Positions 30,361 through 39,162 of a DNA stretch of 64,000 nt are shown here, one piece after another. The notes below the pieces were generated by a model. It saw only the letters and a program-made list of their open reading frames with translations, did no database searches and was not told the origin of the DNA. The DNA is from Stenotrophomonas maltophilia. Its GTDB lineage: Bacteria; Pseudomonadota; Gammaproteobacteria; Xanthomonadales; Xanthomonadaceae. The translations under genes and the position numbers were made by a program. Each line of letters opens with the position of its first letter. The stretch's first letter is position 1. The stretch is taken from positions 1,009,027 to 1,073,026 of the forward strand of contig FOZF01000002.1 of NCBI GenBank assembly GCA_900113425.1. Direction: 5' to 3'.

Positions 30361-30930
30361 ATGAGCCAGACCGCCGAAACCCTTGCCGCGCTTGACGATC
30401 GCCTGCGCAGTCTGCTGCGGGACCATGCGCGCCGCGAGCCCGCCCACGACGCCCTGGCTGCCGAATTCGGCACATTGCTGGACGATCCGGAAGATCCGTT
30501 CCGGCGCGAGCGGCTGGCCGGCCACTTCACCGCCAGCTGCTGGCTGGTCAGCGCCGATGGCCAGCGCCTGCTGCTGACCCACCACCGCAAGCTGCAGCGC
30601 TGGCTGCAGCTGGGCGGCCACGCCGACGGCGACCGCGACCTGGCGCGGGTGGCGCTGAAGGAGGCAGAGGAAGAGTCGGGGCTGTCGGGGCTGGTGCTGG
30701 ACGATCCGGCGATCTTCGACCTGGACAAGCACTGGATCCCCGAACGCGGGGACGTGCCGGGGCATTGGCATTACGACGTGCGTTTCGTGATCCGGGCGCT
30801 GGGGGGCGAGGACTTCGTGCTCAGCGAGGAATCGCTGGACCTGGCCTGGCGGCCGGTGACCGAAGTCGCGGCCGACCCGGAATCGGACGAATCGATGCAG
30901 CGCATGGCGCGCCGGTGGTTGGCGCGCTGA
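30361..30930 (+). CDS. Nudix hydrolase with divergent Nudix box
   Basis: The 189-residue protein has a recognisable Nudix fold. Its box spans residues 86-108 (GHADGDRDLARVALKEAEEESGL). Compared with G-x5-E-x7-R-E-U-x-E-E-x-G-U, the first Glu is Arg92 and the Arg is Lys100, while Glu101, Glu104, Glu105 and Gly107 are kept. It would hydrolyse a nucleoside-diphosphate-linked compound, substrate unknown. The ATG at 30361 is preferred over 30316 because the upstream one would add a short unrelated extension; both are possible. Confidence 0.8.
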   Translation: MSQTAETLAALDDRLRSLLRDHARREPAHDALAAEFGTLLDDPEDPFRRERLAGHFTASCWLVSADGQRLLLTHHRKLQRWLQLGGHADGDRDLARVALKEAEEESGLSGLVLDDPAIFDLDKHWIPERGDVPGHWHYDVRFVIRALGGEDFVLSEESLDLAWRPVTEVAADPESDESMQRMARRWLAR

Positions 30931-30956
30931 CGGGGACGTCCACCTCATGCGCGGCC

Positions 30957-31014
30957 GCCGGGCATGGCCCGGCGCTACCGTGATCGCGCGGGTGGCGCCG
31001 GGCCGTGCCCGGCG
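30957..31014. repeat. inverted pair of SMAG elements
   Basis: A minus-oriented copy (GCCGGGCATGGCCCGGCGCT with ACC, 30957-30979) faces a plus-oriented copy (GGTGGCGCCGGGCCGTGCCC with GGCG, 30991-31014). Each is a GC stem-loop and the pair can also fold as one long hairpin. It lies between convergent Nudix and serA genes and may act as a transcript terminator. Confidence 0.82.
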
Positions 31015-31023
31015 AACCTTCAA

Positions 31024-32265
31024 TCAATACAGGATGCGGGTGCGCAACGTGCCTGGAATGGCCGCCAGTTCTTCGCGTACCGCGGCGGCCTGCTCCTCGC
31101 TGGCGGTGATGTCGATCACCACGTAACCGACCTTCGGGTCGGTGCGCAGGAACTGGCCGTCGATGTTGACGTTGTGGCGCGAGAAGATCTCGTTGACCTT
31201 GGAGAGCACGCCGGGCACGTTCTGGTGGATGTGCAGCAGGCGCAGGCTGTCTTCGTGTTCGGGCAGGGTCACTTCCGGGAAGTTGACCGCCGACAGGGTG
31301 CTGCCGTTGTCGCTGTAGCGCACCAGCTTGGCGGCGACTTCCACGCCGATGTTGTCCTGCGCTTCCAGCGTGCTGCCGCCGACGTGCGGGGTCAGGATCA
31401 CGTTGTCGTGGCGGGTCAGCGGTGATTCGAAGATATCGCCGTTGCCCTTCGGCTCCACCGGGAACACATCCAGTGCAGCCCCACCGACATGGCCGCTGGC
31501 CAGCGCTGCGTCCAGCGCATCGATGTCCACCACGGTGCCGCGCGCCGCATTGATCAGGTGCGCGCCCTTGCGCATCTTCGCCAGCTCGGTGCTGCCGATC
31601 ATCCACTGCGTGGCCGGGGTCTCCGGCACGTGCAGGGTGACGATGTCGGCGCGTGCCAGCAGGTCGTCCAGGCTGGCCGCGGCACGGGCATTGCCCAGCG
31701 CCAGCTTGGTTTCCACGTCGTGGAAGATCACCTGCATGCCCAGCGATTCGGCCAGCACGCCGACCTGGGTGCCGATGTGGCCATAGCCGATGATGCCCAG
31801 CGTCTTGCCCCGTACCTCATGGCTGCCGCTGGCGGACTTCGACCAGCCGCCGCGGTGGCACTCAGCGTTCTTCTGCGGGATGCCGCGGGTCAGCATGATC
31901 GCCTCGGCGATCACCAGTTCGGCCACGCTGCGGGTGTTGGAATAGGGCGCGTTGAACACCGGGATGCCGGCCAGCTCGGCCGCGTCCAGATCGACCTGGT
32001 TGGTGCCGATGCAGAAGCAGCCCACCGCGATCAGGCGCTTGGCCTCGGCCAGTACCTCGGCGCTGAGCTGGGTGCGCGAACGGATGCCGACGATATGCGC
32101 CTCGGCGATGCGCGCCTTCAGTTCGTCCTCGGGCAGGGCCTTGGTGTGCGCCTCGATCTGGCTGTAGCCGGCGGCGCTGAATACCTCCACGGCGGTCTGG
32201 CTGACCCCCTCCAGCAACAGCACGCGGATATCCTGCTTCGGGAACGAGGTCTTCTTCGGCGACAT
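31024..32265 (-). CDS. serA: D-3-phosphoglycerate dehydrogenase
   Basis: The 413-residue enzyme catalyses the first step of serine synthesis. It shows the NAD-binding block GIIGYGHIGTQVG, the catalytic regions INAARGTVVD (Arg), LDVFPVEP (Glu) and ILTPHVGGST (His), and a C-terminal ACT domain (NVPGVLSKVNEIFSRH) for serine feedback. The length matches E. coli SerA. The ATG at 32265 gives the normal N-terminus MSPKKTSFPKQDI. The gene is divergent from the D-2-hydroxyglutarate dehydrogenase gene, which fits known metabolic coupling: SerA-type enzymes make D-2-hydroxyglutarate, which the neighbour re-oxidises. Confidence 0.95.
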   Translation of the reverse strand: MSPKKTSFPKQDIRVLLLEGVSQTAVEVFSAAGYSQIEAHTKALPEDELKARIAEAHIVGIRSRTQLSAEVLAEAKRLIAVGCFCIGTNQVDLDAAELAGIPVFNAPYSNTRSVAELVIAEAIMLTRGIPQKNAECHRGGWSKSASGSHEVRGKTLGIIGYGHIGTQVGVLAESLGMQVIFHDVETKLALGNARAAASLDDLLARADIVTLHVPETPATQWMIGSTELAKMRKGAHLINAARGTVVDIDALDAALASGHVGGAALDVFPVEPKGNGDIFESPLTRHDNVILTPHVGGSTLEAQDNIGVEVAAKLVRYSDNGSTLSAVNFPEVTLPEHEDSLRLLHIHQNVPGVLSKVNEIFSRHNVNIDGQFLRTDPKVGYVVIDITASEEQAAAVREELAAIPGTLRTRILY

Positions 32266-32386
32266 GGGGCAACACGGCCAGTGGGACAGGGGCTGACCAC
32301 TATGCCAGATCGGACCGCCCATGGTGCAGTGCGCAATTGGTTGCATCCGTAGCTATCTGTGCGGCACTGCGGGGCTGGACGCTGGC

Positions 32387-32403
32387 GCGTGCCACTGGCA
32401 CGC
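32387..32403. promoter_or_regulatory. perfect 8-1-8 palindrome between serA and D2HGDH
   Basis: GCGTGCCA-C-TGGCACGC is a perfect dyad ending 33 bp before the dehydrogenase ATG. Such a dyad is a likely transcription-factor operator; no family is recognised. Confidence 0.5.
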
Positions 32404-32436
32404 TTGCCCGTTCGTCACGCACCGCGCTGGACCGTC

Positions 32437-33825
32437 ATGACCGATTCCCGCATTGCCTCGCTGCTGCAGGCCTGTCCCGGCCTGAAGCTGAAGACCGACC
32501 CATCCGACCTGGAGCATTACGGTCGTGACTGGACCCGGCGCTGGACGCCGGCGCCGCTGGCGATCGCGCTGCCGGCCACGGTCGAGGAGGTGCAGGCGGT
32601 GATGCGCTGGAGCGCGGCCGAAGCGGTTGCGGTCGTGCCCTCCGGCGGCCGTACCGGGCTGTCCGGCGGCGCGGTGGCCGCCCACGGCGAACTGGTGCTG
32701 AGCCTGGAACGGATGAGCAAGGCCCTGGCCTACGACGCGGTCGACCGGACCCTGGTGGTGCAGGCCGGCATGCCGCTCGAAGCGCTGCACAACGCCGCGC
32801 TGGAGCATGGATTGATCTATCCGGTCGACTTCGCCGCGCGGGGATCGTGTTCGATCGGCGGCAACATCGCCACCAATGCCGGCGGCATCCGCGTGATCCG
32901 GTACGGCAATACCCGTGAATGGATTGCCGGGTTGAAGGTGGTCACTGCCAGCGGCGAACTGCTGGAGTTGAACAAGGGCCTGATCAAGAACTCCAGCGGC
33001 TACGACTTCCGCCAGCTGCTGATCGGTTCCGAGGGCACGCTGGGCGTGATTGTCGAGGCAACGGTGAAGCTGACCGATCCCCCGCCGGCCAGCAACGTGA
33101 TGCTGCTGGCGTTGCCCAGCTTCGAGGTGCTGATGCAGGTATTCGCCGCCTTCCGCGCGCGCCTGCAGCTGCAGGCGTTCGAGTTCTTCACCGACCGGGC
33201 GCTGGAGCACGTGCTGGCACATGGTGCGCAGGCGCCGTTCGACGAAGTGCATCCGTACTATGTCGTGACCGAGTTCGCGGCCAATGACGAGGCACAGGAA
33301 GCCGCGGCCATGGCGGCCTTCGAGGACTGCATGGGCAACGGCTGGGTCAGCGACGGCGTGATCAGCGCCAGCGACGCCCAAGCGGCCCAGCTGTGGCGCC
33401 TGCGGGAGGGCATCACCGAATCACTGGCGCGCTACAAGCCCTACAAGAATGACGTCTCAGTGCGGATCTCGGCGATGCCGGCGTTCCTGGCCGAGACCCA
33501 GGCGCTGATCGGCCAGGCCTATCCACACTTCGATGTGGTCTGGTTCGGCCATATCGGCGACGGCAACCTGCACATCAACGTGCTGAAGCCGGACGACACC
33601 AGCGACGCCGAGTTCCTTGCCCAGTGCGAGCAGGTGACCAAGCTGCTGGCGCAGGTGCTGGCGCGTTTCGATGGCAGCATTTCGGCCGAACACGGGATCG
33701 GCCTGGTCAAGAAGGGTTACCTGGACAGCACGCGCGGGCCGGCGGAAATCGCGCTGATGAAGGCGGTCAAGCGCGCGTTCGATCCCGAAGGGCGGCTGAA
33801 CCCGGGGAAGCTGTTCGACGCCTGA
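32437..33825 (+). CDS. FAD-linked D-2-hydroxyglutarate dehydrogenase
   Basis: The 462-residue flavoprotein has the PCMH-type FAD domain (VPSGGRTGLSGGAV, GSCSIGGNIATNAGGIRVIRYG) and the C-terminal lactate/glycolate oxidase domain with the metal and substrate block WFGHIGDGNLHINV and EHGIGLVKKGYL. D-lactate dehydrogenase and GlcD share this layout. The divergent serA neighbour and the overall match favour D-2-hydroxyglutarate oxidation to 2-oxoglutarate, which pulls the SerA reaction forward. ATG at 32437 is used because a palindrome lies just upstream and longer frames would read through it. Confidence 0.88.
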   Translation: MTDSRIASLLQACPGLKLKTDPSDLEHYGRDWTRRWTPAPLAIALPATVEEVQAVMRWSAAEAVAVVPSGGRTGLSGGAVAAHGELVLSLERMSKALAYDAVDRTLVVQAGMPLEALHNAALEHGLIYPVDFAARGSCSIGGNIATNAGGIRVIRYGNTREWIAGLKVVTASGELLELNKGLIKNSSGYDFRQLLIGSEGTLGVIVEATVKLTDPPPASNVMLLALPSFEVLMQVFAAFRARLQLQAFEFFTDRALEHVLAHGAQAPFDEVHPYYVVTEFAANDEAQEAAAMAAFEDCMGNGWVSDGVISASDAQAAQLWRLREGITESLARYKPYKNDVSVRISAMPAFLAETQALIGQAYPHFDVVWFGHIGDGNLHINVLKPDDTSDAEFLAQCEQVTKLLAQVLARFDGSISAEHGIGLVKKGYLDSTRGPAEIALMKAVKRAFDPEGRLNPGKLFDA

Positions 33826-33887
33826 TCTGGGCAAACCCTTCACGCACCCGTTACGCTCCACCCATTCCTTCAACCGGCCTTCGACCG

Positions 33888-34187
33888 ATGATCCGACCGT
33901 TCCTGCTGATTGCCCTGCTGTCCCTGCCGCTGGCCGGCTTCGCTTCCAGCTTCGCCGGCACCTCGGCCGGTTCGGCAACGGGTGCATCGTCCGGCTCGTC
34001 GGGCAGCAGCTCGGGTGACGACAAGGTCGTGCGCGCTGCGCGCGATGATGCCGCGGCCTTTGTCGCCAGCGACGGCCAGATCCGCGGCGTGCGCCTGCAG
34101 GCCGCGCTGGTCCATCTGCGCGAGCAGGACGCTGCCGCGCAGCAGCAGAGCGATCTGGAACTGGCGCGCGCCCTGCTGGCGCGTTGA
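33888..34187 (+). CDS. small exported DUF2388 protein
   Basis: The 99-residue protein begins with a signal peptide (FLLIALLSLPLAGFASS), then a Ser/Gly/Ala-rich linker of about 30 residues. A conserved block DDKVVRAARDDAAAFVASDG with the following RGVRLQAAL matches DUF2388 proteins of pseudomonads. The function of the family is not known. It is followed 10 bp later by the DUF4105 gene, and the two families often occur together, so a common envelope role is likely. The ATG at 33888 gives the signal peptide directly. Confidence 0.82.
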   Translation: MIRPFLLIALLSLPLAGFASSFAGTSAGSATGASSGSSGSSSGDDKVVRAARDDAAAFVASDGQIRGVRLQAALVHLREQDAAAQQQSDLELARALLAR

Positions 34188-34197
34188 TCCGGGCCGC

Positions 34198-36087
34198 ATG
34201 CCCCCCGCGGTTTCGCTTGCCGTGGCGCCGGGCGATGCACGGCTGAACATCCGGCGTACGCGGGCAGCAACCGATGCCGAGCGCGACGCGGCGCTGTACA
34301 AGCGCGCCCTGCATGCAGGGTGGGGCATCGCATTGGCGTGGCTGGCGATACCGTTGGCGCATGCGACCGACCGCCTGCAGCTGGACCCCGCAGGCCTGGA
34401 CCCAGCACAACAACGGCTGGCCCGGCAGACCCTCGCCGATGTGCAGTCGCTGCTGCCCGACGGGCTGCTGCGCGCGCTGCCGCCGCAGGTGCAGGTGCGC
34501 TGGAGTGAGGCCCTGCCGGCCGATGTGCACGGTCGGGCCTTCGGCGGACGCGTGTCGCTGCGTCGCGACCTGCTGGATGAGGATGTGCCCGGCGCCCGCC
34601 GCGCGCGACGCAGCGCGCTGGTCCACGAGCTGACCCACGTTGCCGACCGCAACGGTGCAGGCTGGTCGCGCAGCGCACGATGGCGCGATCTGTCCGGCTG
34701 GCAGCGCAGGCCGTGGCATCTGGGCCGCGGTGACAATGATTTCCGTGACCGCAGCCCGGATTCCTACGAACTGACGAATGCGGCCGAGTACCTGGCAGTG
34801 AATGCCGAGCATTTCGTGCTCGATGGCGCATTCGCCTGCCGCCGTCCAGCCCTGGCACAGTGGTACCAGGCGCATTTCGGCACGCCGCCATCGCTGCCAC
34901 GTCCGCACTGTGCCGCGACCCTGCCATTGCTGCAGGCCGAAGCGGAGGAGGGGGCCGCCTCGTTGCTGCAGCTGGATCCCGCGCGCGTCTATGCGGTGGA
35001 CTACCTGTTCGCTGAAGGCAGCCGGCAGCCGATGAGCCGCTGGGGCCACAGCATGCTGCGGCTGGTCATCTGCCGGCCAGGCCGGACGCCAGGACCGGCG
35101 TGCCGGCTGGATCTTGAGCATCATCGCGTGCTGTCCTTCCGCGCGTTCGTGGGCGATGTGCAGATTTCCAACTGGCGTGGCCTGACCGGCGACTATCCCT
35201 CGCGCCTGTTCGTGCTGCCACTGCAGCAGGTGGTGGATGAATACACCAAGGTCGAGCTGCGTGGCCTGCAGTCGCTGCCACTGCGCCTCCAGCGCGAAGA
35301 AATCGCCAGCCTGCTGGAACGCACCGCGCAGGTGCATTGGACCTATGACGGACGCTATTACTTCGTCAGCAACAACTGCGCGGTGGAGACTGCGAAACTG
35401 CTGCAGGCCGGCGTGCCCCGGCTCGGCCAGGCCGGGCTTGCCCAGCTGACCCCGAGGGGACTGCGGCGTCGACTGGCACGGCTGCATGTTCTGGACGAGC
35501 AGGTACTGGCTGATCGGGCGGGTGCGCAGGCCCAGGGGTATTACTTCGCTTCCGCGCGTGATCATTACCAGCAGCTGTTTTCCGTGGCTGCCACCCAGAT
35601 CGCCTTGCCGGCGCGCGACGTGCGGGCGTGGCTGAAGCTGCCCGCGCGCGAACGCGGCCCCTGGCTGCTGCAGGGTGATCTGCGCGCGAGTGCTGGCCTG
35701 CTGCTGCTGGAACAGGCCGCGCAGCGACGCGCGGAGCTGCGCGCGCGCGACGTGCTGAAGCGTCGTCTGCTGGCGGCGCCGGACAGCGCTGAAGCACGCA
35801 GTCTGCGCGAACTGCTGGACCTGAGCGGGCAGTGGCTGCGTCCCGGGGAGCTGCTGGCGGACGGTGGCTACGGCTTGCCGCTGCCTGAGGAACAGATACG
35901 GCTCGCCGATCGCATTGCGCTGGCCAGCGCCCAGGCGGTGCCGGCGTGGCGGACCCTGCGCGTGCAGCTGCGGCAGCAGCTGCCGGCGTCGCAACGGGGG
36001 GAACTCGATGACATCGACGCGAACCTGGCGGCGCTGGGTGAGCGCCTGCGACGGCAGGCGACGCCTACTGACGCGGCAGTTCAATGA
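34198..36087 (+). CDS. DUF4105 protein with N-terminal zinc-protease-like domain
   Basis: The 629-residue protein has a hydrophobic segment ending LAIPLAHATD near residue 57, preceded by an unusually long n-region, so the true start may lie later. The next domain carries HELTH (residues 143-147) and NAAEYLAVNAEHF, an HExxH plus downstream Glu layout like gluzincin metallopeptidases. The DUF4105 part has WGHSMLRL and NNCAVETAKLL, whose His and Cys resemble a cysteine-peptidase-like pair. It forms a unit with the DUF2388 gene. Its 3' end overlaps the converging sensor kinase gene by 23 bp. The biochemical role is not known. Confidence 0.82.
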   Translation: MPPAVSLAVAPGDARLNIRRTRAATDAERDAALYKRALHAGWGIALAWLAIPLAHATDRLQLDPAGLDPAQQRLARQTLADVQSLLPDGLLRALPPQVQVRWSEALPADVHGRAFGGRVSLRRDLLDEDVPGARRARRSALVHELTHVADRNGAGWSRSARWRDLSGWQRRPWHLGRGDNDFRDRSPDSYELTNAAEYLAVNAEHFVLDGAFACRRPALAQWYQAHFGTPPSLPRPHCAATLPLLQAEAEEGAASLLQLDPARVYAVDYLFAEGSRQPMSRWGHSMLRLVICRPGRTPGPACRLDLEHHRVLSFRAFVGDVQISNWRGLTGDYPSRLFVLPLQQVVDEYTKVELRGLQSLPLRLQREEIASLLERTAQVHWTYDGRYYFVSNNCAVETAKLLQAGVPRLGQAGLAQLTPRGLRRRLARLHVLDEQVLADRAGAQAQGYYFASARDHYQQLFSVAATQIALPARDVRAWLKLPARERGPWLLQGDLRASAGLLLLEQAAQRRAELRARDVLKRRLLAAPDSAEARSLRELLDLSGQWLRPGELLADGGYGLPLPEEQIRLADRIALASAQAVPAWRTLRVQLRQQLPASQRGELDDIDANLAALGERLRRQATPTDAAVQ

Positions 36088-37132
36088 CGAAGCGGCTGCC
36101 GCCGCTGCCACACGGCGTACAGTAGACCTTTCCGCCATGTGCATCGGCGATGGCCTTGACCACGGCCAGGCCCAGGCCGCTGCCACCGCCCTGTCGCGAA
36201 CGTGAACCGTCGGCGCGCATGAAGGGGCTGAAGATGTCCGCGTGCAGTGCCGGATCGATGCCGGGGCCCTCATCCTCGATGGCAACCTGCACGTGCCCCG
36301 GGGTGTCATGCACGGCGATCCGCACCCGGCCCGGGCTGGCGTAGCGCCGGGCGTTCTCCAGCAATGCAAGAAGCGCCTGCCGCAGGCGGGTCGGGTCGCA
36401 GTGGGCGTTGTGCTCCTCGCGGCTGGTCTCCAGTTCCAGCACGAAGCCGGCCGCGCGGAACTGCGGATCGACCAGCGTCATCACCGAGTGCACTTCGGCC
36501 ACCACATCGGTGCGGGCACGGCGTACGTCCAGCCGGGCGTTGTCCGCCAGGCTCAGCACGCGCAGATCCTCGATCAGCCGCGACAGCCCTTCCACCTGCG
36601 CCAGCAGGCTGCGGAACTGCGATTCGTCGGGGTGGAACACGCCTTCGGCCAGGCCCTGCAGGCGACCGCGCAGGATGGTGACCGGCGTGCGCAGTTCGTG
36701 GGCGATGGCGGCGTGCCACATCATCCGTTCGCTTTCCATGTGCTGCAGGCGGCGCGCCATCGCGTTGAAGTCGTCGACCAGCGCGGCGACCTCGCCGGGA
36801 GAGTTGCCATCGGCGCTGGCGCGTGCGCCCAGGTCGCCGCTGGCCAGCGCGCGCACGCTGTCGACCAGCGAGTTCAACGGGGACAGGATGCGGTGGGCGA
36901 GACGGAACGAAGCGGCGATCGCAAGGGCCAGCCCGGTCAGGATGACACCGACCATCCAGGCCAGTTCGGGACCGGTCGGCAGCCAGCTTTCCGGTTCGAC
37001 CGTACTGGCCGGCGAGAACTCGACCAGCACCGCATACAGCAGCCAGGACGAGAGGATCATCATCACGATGACGCCGATCACCATCAGCGACATCGAGACG
37101 ACGATGTGCCGGCTGAGCCCGGACCGGCGCAT
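36065..37132 (-). CDS. smeSy: sensor histidine kinase, SmeSy-like
   Basis: The 355-residue kinase has two membrane spans (about residues 11-33 and 58-78), only a short periplasmic loop, a HAMP domain, the H-box IAHELRTPVT (His145), an N-box LLENARRYASP, and ATP-lid blocks DEGPGI and GSGLGLAVV. It overlaps the regulator gene by 4 bp (ATGA) and is divergent from an RND pump pair that lacks its own outer-membrane gene. This order is that of smeRySy-smeYZ in S. maltophilia. The kinase function is secure; the gene name rests on synteny and memory of that locus. Confidence 0.85.
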   Translation of the reverse strand: MRRSGLSRHIVVSMSLMVIGVIVMMILSSWLLYAVLVEFSPASTVEPESWLPTGPELAWMVGVILTGLALAIAASFRLAHRILSPLNSLVDSVRALASGDLGARASADGNSPGEVAALVDDFNAMARRLQHMESERMMWHAAIAHELRTPVTILRGRLQGLAEGVFHPDESQFRSLLAQVEGLSRLIEDLRVLSLADNARLDVRRARTDVVAEVHSVMTLVDPQFRAAGFVLELETSREEHNAHCDPTRLRQALLALLENARRYASPGRVRIAVHDTPGHVQVAIEDEGPGIDPALHADIFSPFMRADGSRSRQGGGSGLGLAVVKAIADAHGGKVYCTPCGSGGSRFVIELPRQ

Positions 37133-37881
37133 CAGCGGTCGGCCATCAGGCGGTAGCCGACGCCGCGCACGCTGGCCGGGATGTTGACCATGCCCACATC
37201 GTCCAGCTTGCGGCGCAGCTTGCTGACATGGCTGTCGACCGTCCGCTCCAGCGCTTCACTCTCGGGCAGGCATTCATGCATCAGCTCACTGCGGCTGAAG
37301 ATGCGGGTCGGTGCCAGGGCCATGCAGTGCAGCAGCTTGAACTCGGTCAGCGTCAGCAGGACTTCATGGCTGTAGCCGTCGCCCTCCACATGCACGGCAT
37401 GGGTTGCCGGATCGATCAGCAGCTGCCCGATGCGCAGCGCCGCCGGTGCATCCACGCGTGAGGACCTGAGCGTCCGCCGCAGCACCGCGCGCACGCGCGC
37501 AGCCACCTCGGCCGGGTTGAACGGCTTGACCACGTAATCGTCGGCCCCCATGCGCAGCGCGGTCAGCTTGTCCAGGTCCTGGTCGAGCGCGGTCAGCATG
37601 ATCACCGGCGTTTCCCCGCGCTGGCGCAGCTGGCTCAGCACGCTCCATCCGTCCAGCCGCGGCAGCTGCACATCCAGCAGGACCAGGTCCGGACGCATGT
37701 TGCGGTGAAGGTCCAGTGCACTGTGGCCGTCGCCGGCGCGCAGGGTGCGCAGGCCCTCACGTTCGAGATAGGCAGTGAGGATGTCGGCGATCTCGGCCTC
37801 GTCCTCCACGATCAGGACCAGGGCGGCGAGGGCAGTGGAGGCGTGCATGCGTGGATCAGGCCATAAGGTGCTTGCCTCCAT
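37132..37881 (-). CDS. smeRy: OmpR-family response regulator, SmeRy-like
   Basis: The 249-residue protein has a receiver domain (LVLIVEDEAEI, PDLVLLDVQLPRLDG with Asp70 as phosphosite, VIMLTA, KPF) and a winged-helix DNA-binding domain (LTLTEFKLL, HVSKLRRKLDD, VRGVGYRL). The ATG at 37881 is chosen because GGAG lies 5 bp upstream. An internal ATG at 37848 without a ribosome-binding site would give 238 residues. It should control the divergent smeY-like operon and perhaps its own, from the 96-bp space between them. Confidence 0.85.
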   Translation of the reverse strand: MEASTLWPDPRMHASTALAALVLIVEDEAEIADILTAYLEREGLRTLRAGDGHSALDLHRNMRPDLVLLDVQLPRLDGWSVLSQLRQRGETPVIMLTALDQDLDKLTALRMGADDYVVKPFNPAEVAARVRAVLRRTLRSSRVDAPAALRIGQLLIDPATHAVHVEGDGYSHEVLLTLTEFKLLHCMALAPTRIFSRSELMHECLPESEALERTVDSHVSKLRRKLDDVGMVNIPASVRGVGYRLMADR

Positions 37882-37920
37882 CGTATCTCCACACTTCCTC
37901 CATCGAAACCCCATCATCGC

Positions 37921-37935
37921 CGCGCAGACTGCGCG
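37921..37935. promoter_or_regulatory. 7-1-7 palindrome in smeRy/smeY divergent promoter region
   Basis: CGCGCAG-A-CTGCGCG is a perfect dyad in the middle of the 96-bp gap between the regulator and the membrane-fusion gene. It may be a binding site for the response regulator or another repressor. Confidence 0.4.
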
Positions 37936-37977
37936 CTTCATGACCTATCCGCCGCGCCCGCGGCATTGTGCACAGCA

Positions 37978-39126
37978 ATGAGAACCTTCAGGACTCCGGC
38001 CGCGTTGATCGCGGTCCTCGCCTTGGCCATGACGGCCTGTTCCTCCCCCGAAGCCAGCCCCGAACCCGCACCGCGCGTGAGTGTGGTCACCGTCGGCCCA
38101 CAGGTCGTGCAGCGCGACGATGAGCTGCCGGGCCGCGTGACGGCCGTGCGTACCGCACAGATCCGTGCGCAGGTCGGCGGCATCGTGCAGCGTCGCCTGT
38201 TCGAGCAGGGGGCCGAAGTCACCGCCGGGCAGGCGTTGTTCCAGATCGATCCGGCAGCCTTCCGTGCGGACGTCGATTCGGCGCTGGCGGCCCTGCAGCG
38301 CAGCGAGGCGGCGCTTGCCCGCAGCCGTGTGCAGTCGCAGCGGCTGCACGCCCTGGCGGCGGCGCAGGCCATCAGCCAGCAGCATCGCGACGATGCGAGC
38401 GCCGAGTACGAGCAGGCGCGCGCCGCGGTGAATGAAGCCCGGGCCATTCTTGCCCGCCGCCAGCTGGACCTGCGCTATGCGACGGTCAGCGCGCCGATCA
38501 GCGGGCGCATCGATCAGGCATGGGTGACCGAGGGAGCGCTGGTCGGCGTGTCCGATGCCGAGCCGATGGCGGTGGTGCAGCAGATCGACCAGGTCTACGT
38601 GGATGTCCGCCAGCCTGCGTCCCAGCTGGAGTCGCTGCAGCGCAGCGCCGCGAGCGGTGGACAGTCGTCGGTGGCGATCATCGGCCCGGCGGGCCGGCCG
38701 TTGTCGGAACGTGGCGAGCTGCTGTTCTCCGGCATCAGCGTCGATGCGCGTACGGGCGATGTGATGCTGCGCATCCTGGTGAACAACCCGCAGCGCCAGC
38801 TGTTGCCCGGAATGTACGTGCGGGCGAGAGTGCCGCGCGGTGCCCCGTCCAGTGCGCTGGTGCTGCCGCAGCAGGCTGTACTGCGCAGTGCCGGTGGCCA
38901 GGCCTACGCCTGGGTGGTCGGCAGTGACGGCAAGGCGGTGATCCGCACGCTGGAGATCGATGGCAGCGTGGATCGGCAGTGGCTCGTCCGGCATGGCCTG
39001 AAGGCGGGCGAGAAGGTGGTCGTCGAAGGCCAGGAGCGCCTGCAGGAAGGCGTGGTGGTCCAGATGCACGACTGGTCACGGCCCGTCGCCATTGCCGGGG
39101 CTGCACCGTCCGGTCGTCAGGGCTGA
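37978..39126 (+). CDS. smeY: RND efflux membrane-fusion lipoprotein, SmeY-like
   Basis: The 382-residue protein has a lipoprotein signal (LALAMTACSS, lipobox Cys about residue 21) and the HlyD/AcrA architecture. The beta-barrel and lipoyl blocks are visible as GRVTAVRTAQIRAQVGGIV and RYATVSAPISGRIDQA around a helical hairpin rich in Arg, Ala and Gln. It would bridge the inner-membrane pump to an outer-membrane channel. The pump gene follows 36 bp downstream. The name follows the smeYZ arrangement (no outer-membrane gene, divergent two-component genes). SmeYZ is linked to aminoglycoside efflux. Confidence 0.85.
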   Translation: MRTFRTPAALIAVLALAMTACSSPEASPEPAPRVSVVTVGPQVVQRDDELPGRVTAVRTAQIRAQVGGIVQRRLFEQGAEVTAGQALFQIDPAAFRADVDSALAALQRSEAALARSRVQSQRLHALAAAQAISQQHRDDASAEYEQARAAVNEARAILARRQLDLRYATVSAPISGRIDQAWVTEGALVGVSDAEPMAVVQQIDQVYVDVRQPASQLESLQRSAASGGQSSVAIIGPAGRPLSERGELLFSGISVDARTGDVMLRILVNNPQRQLLPGMYVRARVPRGAPSSALVLPQQAVLRSAGGQAYAWVVGSDGKAVIRTLEIDGSVDRQWLVRHGLKAGEKVVVEGQERLQEGVVVQMHDWSRPVAIAGAAPSGRQG

Positions 39127-39162
39127 GTCCGCCAGGACCCGGCCGATCCAGGAAAATCCAAC

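Noticed and set aside
33457..36369. 970-codon minus-strand open frame over the DUF2388/DUF4105 genes
   Set aside because: The plus-strand genes have signal peptides and conserved motifs. The minus frame has none and is a GC-bias shadow.
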